NCBI GenBank assembly: GCA_950295325.1
Contig: OX485803.1
Span: forward strand, 31,620,001-31,684,000
Direction: 5' to 3'
DNA: 64,000 bases
DNA from: Polytrichum commune
Taxonomy: Eukaryota; Streptophyta; Polytrichopsida; Polytrichales; Polytrichaceae
A program made the translations under genes and the position numbers. Under the pieces are notes generated by a model that ran no database searches, was not told the origin of the DNA, and saw only the letters and a list, made by a program, of their open reading frames with translations. Shown piece by piece: positions 22,706-34,457 of the stretch; position 1 is the first letter of the stretch, and every line of letters starts with the position of its first letter.

Positions 22706-24205
22706 ATTCCAAATTGGAGGAATTCGAGTGGATGAAGGGCAGGAACGAATAGTTCACAATGACCTGCTCCCCACGGTGGCCATTAACACCTATCTTTGGC
22801 AAATGTGCTGCAACCTACTGTAGGTACAAATCTACTCTCTTAGAAACAGTTAATGGAGAAAATTGAGTGGCAGAAGAAGAGTTAGAGCAGGAACAAACAG
22901 TTCGCATTCGCCTGCTGGCCAAAACGTTAACTTATCGTGGCACCTTGCCGGAAATGTCACAAATCTGTTCTCCCTGTAATCTGTATGGCCAATTAGAGGA
23001 ATTCAAGTGGAGGGAGAGCATGAACAATTGCTCGCGATGACCATCTACTCATTTTGCCATGTTCGCACCATTCTTTTGCACTCTGCTGCAACTTCGTGCA
23101 GCGAGTTACAATCTTCTCGCTCTACGAAAACAGCTACTCCCTTGCAGGCTCCCAAAAGAGGATTGGCAAGATTAAAGGCGATAATGCAACTATAGTACAC
23201 TGCAGAAAATAATAGATGGAGATGGAGATGGCAATCTTCTCTCTCAGCAAGAACAACTACACCCTCGCTTCCGAGAGAGGATTGGCAAAAATGAAGGCGA
23301 ATATGCAACAACAGTGCTGTGCAGCAAATGATAGATGAAGATGGCAATGTTTTCTCTCTGCGAAAACAGTTGATCCCTCGCAAATTTCACACTTCTAATA
23401 GAGTATTGGAGTATTGAAAGGCGAAAATGCCACAATAGAACAGTGCAGCAAATGATAGATGGAGATGGCGATGGCGATGGCAATCTTCTCTATCAGCAAA
23501 AACAGCTACACCCTCGCAAATTTCAAACTTCCAAGAGAGGATTGGACGAAAATGTCACAATAGAACAGTGCAGCAAATGATAGATGGAGATGGAGATGGC
23601 GATGGCAATCTTCTCTATCAAAAGCAGCTACACACTCGTTAATTTCACACTTCCAAAAGAGGATTGGCAGGCGGGTGGAAATTGAAGCGCCAAAATGCAA
23701 CAATAGAGCAGTGCAGAAAATGAGGGATGGAGCTGAGGATGGACATGGCAATCTTTTCTCTCAGCAAGAACAGCTACACCCTCGTAAATTTCACGCTTCC
23801 AATAGAGGATTGGCAGCCGGGCGGAAATTGAAGCGCCAAAATGCAATAATAGAGCAGTGCAGCGAATGAGGGAGGGGGACGAAGATGGAGATGGCAATCT
23901 TCCCTCTCAGAAAGAACAGCTACACCCTCACAAATTCCAGGTTACCAATAGAGGATTGGCAGGCGGGTGGAAATTGAAGCGCCAAAATGCAGTAATAGAG
24001 CAGTGCGGCAAATGAGGGATAAAGCCGGAGATGGAGATGGCAATCTTCTCTCTCAGCAAGAACAGGCTACACCCTCGTAAATTCCACGCTACCAATGGAG
24101 GATTGGCAGGCGGGTGGAAATTGAAGCGCCAAAATGCAACAATAGAGCGGTGCAGCAAATGAGGGATGGAGCTGAAGATGGAGATGGCAAGTACCAGGGG
24201 CGAGG
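22704..24205. repeat. Degenerate tandem array, ~11 units of 120-150 bp, upstream of VDE
   Basis: The word agaggattggca or close variants recurs near 23158, 23276, 23400, 23535, 23660, 23811, 23950 and 24098. Earlier units begin ggaattcgagtgg or ggaattcaagtgg near 22718, 22860 and 22992. Each unit also holds atagagcagtgcagcaaatga, ggagatggcaatcttctctc and aacagctacaccctcg. The last four units gained a GGCGGGTGGAAATTGAAGCG block and are the most alike, so they expanded most recently. Minus-strand frames here are long (Ser/Pro/Leu-rich) only because the repeat keeps phase. Confidence 0.9.
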
Positions 24206-24259
24206 AGCGGAGGAGAGAGGAGAGCGTGCACCACCACCGCCATAGCTGCTGCTGCTGCA

Positions 24260-27200
24260 ATAATCAATTGGAATGCTGGTGAAGGACAGATCAGTTGCCT
24301 ACCTCCTCCATCCCTAACTTAGACGGAACGCGACATACATCGAAGCATTAAGTTTTCGGGTGGATAGATAAGTCGTCGAAACCCAGCAACGCTCATCTGT
24401 GCGAGATGAGGAAACAAAAAAGCATGGCGCCCACGTGGCACCTGTCTACGTCACCAATGTTTCATGCCCTGTGCCACCTCAAATCCACCTAGATTTCTAT
24501 TCTAGTGAGGTGGTCGCACCTACCAACGCATGACACGTTGACAAGTTCGGGTGTTTTGGGTGATTGGATTTAATGCCTCAATTATCTCAATGGATGCCCT
24601 AAGATGTGGGAGTCATGAAACTCAAAATATTTGAGTGGTTTCGCAAAAAAATAACATAGAACTTCTAAGTCAGAATCATTTTTTTAAGTTCATCTTGGTC
24701 ATATAGGGGCATTTGTTTGTGCTGCTCATCTTGGTCATGTTGCACTTCTTACATGGGATAAAGTGCCTCTTATATAAACCTACTAGGACTTTGTCTAAAC
24801 CCTCATCATTGTGCAAATGTGAGATTGCACGTAACATGTCATACATGCCATGTTATGCGTTATATATTATGCATCAACGTGTAACATCTACAAATCCATG
24901 ATACCTATGTTGGATCTTCCCCTCACTTATTGATGACATGGTGAGCTATGTGGTGATCTTGCCATATGTGTACATGGGTCATGTAATGCTTCACTTGGTT
25001 TTTAGTTTTAGGAACCATGGAACATATACCATGTGACTACCATGCTTTTAATTTTAGTTGTTGAGAGTAGGTCACAAACCAGATTAGGTGCACCCATCTT
25101 AGTACATTTCAAAATACATAACAACCCATGATGAGAGTACTCGAGCATTTATACACACTATTATTTGCCCCTAAGCAAATTCCATTGTACTTGGAATATT
25201 TAATACCACCCTTGATGTCAAGAGCATGTAAGAAGTGGATAGAGTTCATCGAATAGATGGTGTGTCTCTCGTATGGAACTCAAATGCCATCTTTCAAGCA
25301 TGCTCGGTTTGGGATGTTGCCCAAATTGCTTAAAACAGTGGATGCTTCTGATGGACAAAACCCATGCGCAAGAAATTTCACCTCTTTGCCTAAGTCTTCC
25401 ATAAGCATCAAATGCACTTGAGAGAACCATTCCTCTTCAAATGAAAGAGGAATCTAACAGAACTTGCACCTATATATTCTTCAGGAATATGCATTGTCCA
25501 TGCCGTTGTGACATGTCAAGTTACCAAGAGCTATTAAGGGTTCATAGACATTGAAAAAAGTTATGCAATTTACCACTTTACAAATCACAGTTGTCAATCT
25601 TCAATTCTCTAAACTTGCATAGCCACATATAGCCATTCACAATCGCATGCATGACCTTCTTCCACTACCAATATGTGAATCCTATGCAAATCATGATGCG
25701 TCATTGGAAGAAATATGCAATTCTACCGCAGTGGTAGATTTGCAAATTTTCCAGTGACGCAAGTCAGTCACCCAAGTCTCAATGCTGGTAGTGTTCATCT
25801 CATCAATAGGATATTGTTTAACTTCACTCAAAACTGATGCCAGCTGTGGCATGATAGCAGAAAAGCTTCCAGAATGTCATACTCTAACTCAGCAGTTGTT
25901 TCCTTTTAGCCTCACATGGAATTCCTGGCCGCCCTCACTGCCCTCAAACAGTGAGGAATCCCCAAACAGAGTGTTCCAGGCATACAAGACATACCCTGTT
26001 GCACGCACTTCCACCTCCACACAGATAATTTGGGTCAATGGATCGGATTGGAACTTGGCTCGTCTTGTTAGCATTTGCAAATCACGCAGATTGTCATTTC
26101 AAATTTCAGAATCTGAAGAGATACAAAAGTTATCGAAGTGTAGATTATCTTGCTCTTTACGTTACATAGATCCTCTCTGTGTCTATTCTCTGATTGCTGA
26201 ACCTAGAAGGGTTACTGTATTCTCCAATCTTCTCGTGAGATGTGGTCTTTCCCTATACACATACTTAACTACAAGCCTTGCCATATATACAACTCAAATT
26301 TAGGTGTCCAGTTAGGGAGAGTGACGCCCAAACCTGATTACAACTCCTGGTGTACAACTCAGACCTTCTGGTTCCAGTGGTATCTGAGCAATTTTCAACG
26401 AGCTCCACCAGAGAAGGCTTTCACGCGAGCAATTCCAGTTGTATTAGTGTCGAGCAGCTGAGTAACCCAAGCTGCAATTAAATTGCATCACTGAATTTAA
26501 ATGATTCTCATGGCATTGGCTTCCTAGTGCACTTCCCAACCACCAAGCAAACTCTCAAGTTCCAGATCCATGTGGAGGTAGGATCAAAGCTGGATGTTTT
26601 TATTCTGAATCACCCAACTACATCTGGTATTGTACACAGGTGGTTGACCTACAATTGTGATTCAAACTTGATACTTCTGATTTCAAGACCTTACACCATG
26701 GCCAGTCACCCGCTTCTTGTATTCTCATCTTTGACATCCAGTAAAGCAATCAAAACGGTTAGTTTTCACTTTCACATCTAGGATTTGTTATTTTAAAACG
26801 ACAAGCAACACACCATGCAGTGTTACACAAAATCCAGTGTCAAAGAGAGAACATCCGGTCCATGCCCAAGTCAAAAAGAAAATCTTCTGATCCAAATACA
26901 AATATATAAGCTCTGGGCAACTATGCCACAATGACAAAAAGCTACTAAGTTAATTAATATTGGAATCCCCATCCATACCAACCTTTTTGAGGCCAGATTT
27001 CACTGTCACTGAACTTGGGCAACTCTCACAAGACTTCATTCCAACCCATGTTCAGATTTGTAAGAAAAACTGACGTCTGTAATGATTAACACTGGACAGC
27101 TACCTCCCAAGATAGGACCCTGAACCACACCTCCTGGAGGTAGGATTCTGACCTGCACAATCATAATATATCCATGACTACAATATTTGCTTCTATATCC

Positions 27201-28066
27201 AGTTGTTGTGCTGTTATTCCTGTCACCAGATTTCCTCCCACAAGTTTCAGCCCACATCACCACAAGGAAAGCACAGGTCCAAGTGAATGAACTTGCTTCA
27301 GCCAGTAAATCGTCCACTTGCTATGCTTATCCACAAGCAAAAGAATTAGGATGAAGAGCCCATGAGATCCTTTGCCACAGGACAACACACCAAGTCATGC
27401 AACTGAAGGTCAAACAAGGTAAGATCTCCCAAAAGGACAGACCTGCACAAAAAGCCATGACCACAAGTAGAGAAAGGCCCACAGTAGCAACAAAGTGAGA
27501 AAGAGAGATTTGATGTCATGTAAATGCCGTGCTTGTAGTGTTTAATTAGTGAATGTCTAAAGGCTACCTTCTCAAGTAACAGGGACCAATACAAAAAGAA
27601 CAAATAGTTAACATAGCATATTGTTAGAAAATACCTCACTTGAGAGTGCATCACAAGCAGAGGCCATCCTAATACGATGGATTCCTACAATACAATGGCC
27701 CGTTGTGATAGACTGTAAGCCAGCACTTCCCCAACGTGCATCAATCGAGCTATAACCAAAAGGTTTTAGTCCCAAAGGGATCCGAATGTGTGATTACTTT
27801 TGGTGCACAACCCAGGCAGAGAACTCTGGCAAGAGTTAGTTCTCAGGAAGGGTGGCAAAGATCAGCATACAGGAAAGCCATGCATAACTAAGCATAATTG
27901 CTACGAACTGAGACATCCAGAGTCCTCCATTAAAGGAAGAAATCTTGGACGTGCTTCAACTCAACAAGCCTGTGAAAATTGTCCACCACATCTTGACGTC
28001 TCTAATACAACCCTTGCTGCCAAGGTAGAGACTTTGAATCAGTAGTTGCAACCATCTTGCTTCCAA
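24260..28066. other. Gene-free interval between VDE and the kinase
   Basis: No gene recognised. Open frames at 25782-26303 (plus) and 27346-27654 (minus) have no familiar motif and no exon-like partners. Part of it (26060-26345) belongs to a dispersed repeat. The right end should include the kinase 3' UTR. Confidence 0.5.
26060..26345. repeat. Dispersed repeat copy, unidentified family
   Basis: gattgtcatttcaaattt..atacaaaagtta and taactacaagccttgccata..tttaggtg recur at 40655-40700 and 40865-40905. A third piece (caagctttgcaatatacactcaaatataggtg) lies near 39600. The two blocks keep their order and spacing only loosely. Confidence 0.5.
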
Positions 28067-31000
28067 TCACTTCCCTGAGCTGTGACCCAACCCATTGCCA
28101 GCCTCCACAATTTCTGAGACATCTGCTTTTCTTCTCCTGTACTCTACATGCTTTGGGTCGCTTTGGCCTACTGATGGATTACGGGTCCCCTTCGCATGCT
28201 CTTGTGCCCGTTGTGCTGCTTGTTGAATTTGACGACCATGATCTTCCAAAAATTCCTCAAAATCTACAGCCCCAGCTCCTGAGTAACCTGGATGAAGCAG
28301 AGGTCCTGAATGATACATCCGCTCTTGTTGACTCTGATATCCCTGCACTCAATGAGCTCAGAGTTCTAGAGTGCCTCACAATCTCCGGACCATAAATGTT
28401 ACAGATCCTTTACAATTCTAGTTTTGCAGAAACCGCACACCCTAACCTATTTAGGCATGACCATTTCAATAACAGTTCTCTGGCTCTTGAGAAATTCACT
28501 ACCTCTAAATAGGTCAATTGCCTAGTGCCTGTGCACTTCAAAAATGACACAGAAGGTCCTTTTTTAATAAATATTATTCAATATTCATTACCCTAACTCA
28601 TCAAATGTCTATTTTGTTTTTGTGAGCTCAAAAAGAGGCCACCTTGACTCGGCCCTAGGTGATGTTCAGAAACACCAAAGTTGGTGTCAAACAGAGACGC
28701 ACTTCAAAGTTGAAGCTGTCTGATATAAAGACATTTGCACAAGTTGACACTCGGCCTTTGGACTCTAGCTATCAGAACGCTCGTGCAGGTAGGCCATTGT
28801 TCTAGAGTGAAATCTGGTCTAATGACTTGGACCGCATCTGGCCATTGTAGAGGGTAAGTTATAGGACTTTTTCAGACCCAGGACTTTGAAAATTGCTTAC
28901 ATGTGAACCCCTTCATTGAGTTACGTGGGCCACTACAACTGCCAGATTACATATTACTTTCAACCTGACAACGCCTTTCCATGCATAGGAAAAAGTCACC
29001 GCGGCCCAGTAGTTGGCTTAGAAAAATTTACCGAAATTGGAACCTTGGACTGAGAGTCCCTTTGATGTGAATCAACTGCGGAAAGGTCCCGTCTATAGGG
29101 CCCATCTGTAGCAATCATAAAAGCTTGATCATGCTTATAACTTGGCTCCCGCTTGGAAGATAAATCAGTCTTGTGGTTGCCTTCAAATCTGTCACTTCTT
29201 CTATTGTGCAGCTCCCCATCATTATGTCCTACATCACTATCTCGCGTCCTTCCACTAGCCCTCTCTCTGTAATGATTGCCACCTGCCCCATTTCTGGCAC
29301 CCACTGAATTGCTCGACAAATCACCTTGTTGCTGAGGATAATTTCCTTGATTAAAATCAGAAACAGACATTGATTTAGTAGATCGAGAACTGACTCGCAG
29401 TGGAGCCGTTCTTACTTCCTCCTCTTTCTGCTTCTTACTCCATGAGCTTCCAGCAATGCTTGCATTAAGAGGCAGCTGAGGCCCTGATTGAGTTGAAATG
29501 TTAGGGACTGCATAAGGTCGGGTCAGTCCAACAGGTGATGTGCCTTGCACTTCCATAAACCGTGGCCGTGCTTGTGGGGGATGCATAGGGAATGCTACAG
29601 CTGAGTCCTCATGAAGAGGAGCAAACTTCTCACTCTTGCTTTTCACACCTCCTTGAGGATTACGTCGCTTCTGCATTCCAATATAGTAGGAGGTTTCATG
29701 AGACACACATAATCCACAATGGCAATGCAATCCACAATTCAAGCTCCACTGAAGCATTACATTACAAACTTTAATCTTTCACCAACAGGGTAGGCCAGAT
29801 AAATCAAAATAACCAGCATCCATACATGTAAAGATATGGCTAGTTCAGCATTGGCATCTGGAGCACCAACACCCCGACTTGGACGTTCTCGTGGGGCCCC
29901 TGGGCGTTTTGAAACTTCAGGACGACCTCTTGGACCGCCAGCTGCTCTTTGCCTGCCACATATCACAAGCTTATGAGCATTCCCAATACATAAGAAAACA
30001 ACATGAATGAATACCAAGCTCAGTGTAATGATCCACATTCATCAAATATAAAGAACAGGCTTCTAAGGTTGGCAACACCATCATTCTAATACACATGTCC
30101 CTGCACCAGGCGGTAATGAAGGCCCTATGATAGTGGCGGCAGATCTGTAGCGAGACTCCAAGACCATCTGCTACTTTTTAGAGATGCACCACAACCCCCT
30201 ACAGAATTGTTGTACAAAACCTTTGTAGAACAGTAAAATAAAAGGTACCTGCGGGCCTCATCATCACGAATCTTGGCATCGAACTCTTTACTCGGAGGGT
30301 ACTGTGGCAAGCTTGAGGGGTCACAAGCCAATGGCTTGGTAGTGAAAAACTGAAACAAAACCATTACCACAGACAAGCTCAATTAATGGAATGCAGATGA
30401 TTAAAGATATTCGATTTTGTACGTCACTGCAAGATCAAGACCAGGTAATAATTCCACACACTTGATGGAACTTTGTTTACCTCACTAGCTAAAGCTTGGG
30501 CTGCACTGCCACGATCTGCTGGCTCAATTGCTAGGAGAGTGTCAAGCAATGCTAAAGATGAGGCAGGAAACTCTTTGAAAGTTTCATGAATACAACGCTT
30601 ATATGGTTGTTGGGGCTTGAAGATGGTTGCGTGTGGCAATTTTGACTTCCTCCAGTACTCTTCAGAAGGAGATCCACATAACTTAAAGATCTTGTGAAGT
30701 TGTTCCACCTGCGACCATGCATCCAAACCAAATTCTAGTTATGTTTGGTGTTGAATGTTATTCATCATGGACCACGAAACACCCTTCCTTTCATGAAAAA
30801 TTAGAGAGCATCTAAATTCCCTCCATGTAACTGTAGAAATCAAACTGAGTGAATACAAGGAGATTCAAGTTGCTCTATCCTGCAGCACCAGAGTACTACA
30901 CTAGAGCAGAATATCACTTGATCATTGCTACTGCAATTGTTGCAGAGTAGAGCTCAGTCCATTATCAGGACCCAAATGGCACTCTGTCACGAAACACTGA

Positions 31001-33119
31001 TAACATCACAGTGCAAGGGGAATAATTCACACACCTCAGTACGTCCTGGCATGATGGGCTTCCCTGCCAGCAGTTCAGCCAAAATGCAACCAGTACTCCA
31101 CAGATCCACAGCCACACCATACTCTGTAGCTCCTAGTAGCAGCTCAGGTGGCCGGTACCAGAGAGTCACTACACGGCTGGTCAATGGCTGCTTTTGATCT
31201 GGATTGAAAAAGGTGGCAAGACCAAAATCTGCAATTTTCAGGATTCCCCCGTTGTCTAACAACAGATTGGACCCCTTTATGTCACGATGAAGCACACCCT
31301 GTCGATGACAATGCTCCAACCCTCGCAGCAACTGCTGTAGATAACACTTCACCTGCACAGAGGAAGCACCAGAATCAAACGTTTGTGAGACAACTTGCAC
31401 CAGCTGCAGCTCAGACAGCTATTTCAAATTCAGGTATGACCCACCAGGATTGTGGCACTGCAGATAAATCTTACTCCTTAGGGTGGGAGTGGAGAGATCA
31501 ACAAAGAACATGAAGGATTCAGATTAGAAAATTAGAATGTAAGTATATTATTCGATCCTCCCTAACAAATTTGCACGGGAGGAACTCCAGGCAAGACAAT
31601 TTGCTGCATACCCCTCTGCCAAAAACTGTCGAACTGTGCGTGCGCTACCTGTTATCCTCCAGAATGTCATCTATCAAGCAGGACAATGTGCCAGAACCCT
31701 ACCCCAATACGTTGTAGCAGGGCCGAGGCACATTGCATCCTTGTGCCAAAGAACACCTGCTCCTTGATAAACCAGTAAATCACATTGTAGAAACAATATA
31801 CCAAACTTCCTATACTTTCCCATGATGCCTGTGCATCGTTATGATGATTGTGCACCTGCTCCGATATTGAAACCTGAGACATAGAGCTTGAAGCACAATT
31901 CCGAGGGCATAGGATGGAGAAACCAGATGTCTGGTCCTTGTCGGACACTTTGACGAGAGGAAATATGTCAATTTCTGTATCCATATTACGTCAGGGTCTT
32001 GAATATAGTTGCACATGATTTGTGTCAGTGACCTGTGCTCCAGATTAACCAAGTTCCTGTGGAACTCGTAAATGTATTGTCCACCATTGCTCTTGAATCT
32101 GGACTAAACCTCTTTATAAGATCAAGAGTCCCCATTGCCAAACAGTTCAAAATTGTTAAAGCCAACACTATCATGTTGGGACACAAGTCCATACCTGAGC
32201 TTCTGTAAACATGATACCCGGGCATGCAGCAAGCCCAGCAAGGTCGTGCTCCATGTATTCAAAAACAAGATAGAGACTGCACGACATTCGAGAAGTCACC
32301 AATCCCTCCAACTTCACCACATTCGGATGATCCAAGCGTCGTAACACCTGAATCTCTCGTGCCATGAACCGCACACTCTCTGGTTCCAGATTATCAAACC
32401 GAACCTTCTTAAGGGCAACAATCTTCCCAGTTTCAAGATCCCGAGCTTTGTACACATTGCTATAAGTCCCCTGCCCAATCTGCCAATGAACATCGGTCGT
32501 GGGTTAGCACTCACAGGATATACCACCTTTCCATTACATACAAATGATAAGTGTAACGAACATCCCCCAAAGATAGCAGTTTTATATGCCCAACAACAAG
32601 CCAAATAAGTGAGGACCCAATATCACCACTTACTTTGTCCAGCTTCTCAAATGAGGCAGCGTGGCGTGGTATCCAACCCTTAATGGCCTCCCCTGCCACG
32701 GCGGACAGCCAACCAGGCCATCCCGCGGCAACTTGCTCGCCCTCCAAGTTCTTAGGAGGATTACTGCTCAATCTTGGGTGGTGCAACTGGTCGAGCTGCT
32801 GGGAGCTTCGGTCACGCCTCCGATTGCTTTCCACAGCTGTTGTGTCATCCTGCTGTTTAGACGACGGCTGCAAGGACGACGACTGCGTGTTCCCATTCTG
32901 TTTGCTGCTCCCCCGGTGATGAGCTTTCACACGATCTTTCTCCTTGTCAATGTTGTACACAGGGTTGTCCGCGGTCTCGACCTTGGCCGTCGCGCTAGGT
33001 CGGCGCACCGCAGAGGGCCGTGTAGTAGTGCCGGTGGCGCTGCCGAGGGTGGTCGTCTTCTCTTTGGGGCTGTCCGAGTCCTCATGTGGTACCCTAGCCT
33101 TCGCGCACACACAGCCCAT
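28067..33119 (-). CDS. CDK-related Ser/Thr protein kinase with predicted N-myristoylated N-terminus (IBS1/At1g54610-like)
   Basis: Exons (minus): 33119-32634, 32479-32195, 31352-31035, 30708-30481, 30349-30249, 29952-29826, 29670-29000, 28331-28067; about 826 residues. The start MGCVCAKA has Gly2 for N-myristoylation and nearby cysteines for palmitoylation. The kinase domain follows: IGQGTYSNVYKARD (glycine loop), VALKKVRF (Lys), PESVRFMAREI (cyclin-helix equivalent), VLHRDIKGSNLLL, ADFGLATFF, TSRVVTLWYRPPELLLGAT, VDLWSTGCILAELLAGKP, and EQLHKIFKLCGSPSEEYW. After it comes the family signature LACDPSSLPQYPPSKEFDAK, a basic linker, KSEKFAPLHEDSAVAFP, a Ser/Asn/Gln-rich tail and MYHSGPLLHP near the C-terminus. 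This is a plant CDK-like family; one Arabidopsis member is linked to priming responses. The last junction is uncertain: only the acceptor at 28331 keeps frame with the donor at 29000, although cag|GGATAT at 28342 looks stronger. Confidence 0.92.
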
Positions 33120-34440
33120 CCCTGTGCACTGCCCTGCCCTCTCTTCAAGGCCCTCTGATCCCGCGGCCGGACCTCCTCCGGCCTCTTACCACAAGCAACA
33201 CAAATCCTCCCCCTAAGCCACCCCGGACCTCCTCCTGTCTCCTCTACCACAAGCGGCCCACATCGTCCTCTACGTCACAGCATGTGCGTCTCATGGCCAT
33301 CCACTTCTACATCCAATGTGCCCCTGTACACATGCCGCGCTCCACACCATCGCCACCTCCTGCTGCTGCTGCTCCCCCTCCTCTTCCTCCTCCTCCGCCT
33401 CCTCCACCTCCCCCTTGCACCACCACTACCGCAGCCCCTGGCCTCCCTACGGCGTCGCCATTCCCTCCCGCCATTCCCTTTCCCCCTCACTCAATGCCGC
33501 ATCCTTCCCTCTCCCCCAACCTTCGCAAGATCGGCAGCAACAACACCAACAACACCACCAACATGTCCCTCCTCTCTCTCTACCTCTACCTCTCTCTCTC
33601 CCCTGTCTGACCCTCACCCCTCCTCCACTTCCCTTCCGCCATCCCCCCGCCCCGCCCTCCCCTCACCCCTAGGCCAAACCCTACCTCCCCTCGCCTCGGG
33701 CAATGTGTGCTCCCCTGTCTGTCTCTCTGTGTTTCCGTGTCAGTCAGCAACCACCTCCCTCCTGCACCATATTTCGCCCCCCGCTAAGTTACGCTCCTAA
33801 CGACCGCCTCGCCTCGCCTCATCCCCCTACTCAAGCAAGCCTCCTCCTTCTCCCCCTCGAGCCCTGCGCCATGGCCGCAGATTTCCTCCCTCCCTCCCCC
33901 GCTCGCTGCACTGCACTTCCCTTCTTGCACCTCCTAGGGTACTAGTCTTGCCCTGCTTCCTTCGCTCGCTTGCTTTGCTTTGCTTTGCTCTCTCTCCCTC
34001 CTCCCTCCTCCCTCTCTCCCCCTCTCTCTCTCTCTCCTCCTTTCAGTACACTGCCCTGCCTGCCTGCCCGCCTGCCTGCCTCAGGACGGAGGCCCGTTCC
34101 ATACCCGCCCGGCCCGGCCCGTCTCGGCTCGGCTCGGCTCTCCCACCTCACCCCCTGCGTCTGCCACGGCCGGATCGGGCATCTAGCGTGGGTCCCGCCC
34201 CCGCATTGGCCCGGCCCGGCCTGGCGAGCGGGTGCATTCTCGGACGCCCCAACGGCTTCAGTGCGCAGGGCGGAGGCCCGTTCCGCACCCACCCGGCCGG
34301 TTCCAGTGACTGCCACGGCTGGAACGGGCGCCCTATCTGTGCCCCTCCCAACGGCTTCAGGGGCCTGGAATGAGGACGGGCCGGGTTATTGGGGGATGGG
34401 TACGACCCCCGGTTCAGGGGTGGGTTAAATAAATACATTA
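33120..34440. promoter_or_regulatory. GC- and pyrimidine-rich head of the kinase gene (5' leader/promoter, CpG-rich)
   Basis: Abrupt rise in G+C. On the kinase sense strand the part from about 33300 to 34060 is purine-rich (GGAGG, GAGAGA, AAGCAAAGC repeats), as in many plant 5' leaders. From about 34080 to 34380 it holds two imperfect copies of a block with ggaggcccgttcc..acccgcccgg and ctgccacggc(c/t)gg. Long plus-strand frames of 90-170 residues (Ser/Pro/Leu) here reflect low complexity and absence of stops, not genes. Confidence 0.6.
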
Positions 34441-34457
34441 CATGATAGCTCACCTGG

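Noticed and set aside
23045-24267. Series of minus-strand Ser/Pro-rich frames of 80-110 codons
   Set aside because: They lie in a tandem DNA array and repeat its unit; frame shifts between units and no start context or domain.
25782-26303. 173-codon plus-strand frame
   Set aside because: No recognisable domain, overlaps dispersed-repeat sequence and has no plausible partner exons.
33282-33984. Long plus-strand open frames (up to 172 codons) upstream of the kinase
   Set aside because: Extremely pyrimidine-rich, Ser/Pro/Leu-only composition, open in several frames at once; they mirror the purine-rich kinase leader.
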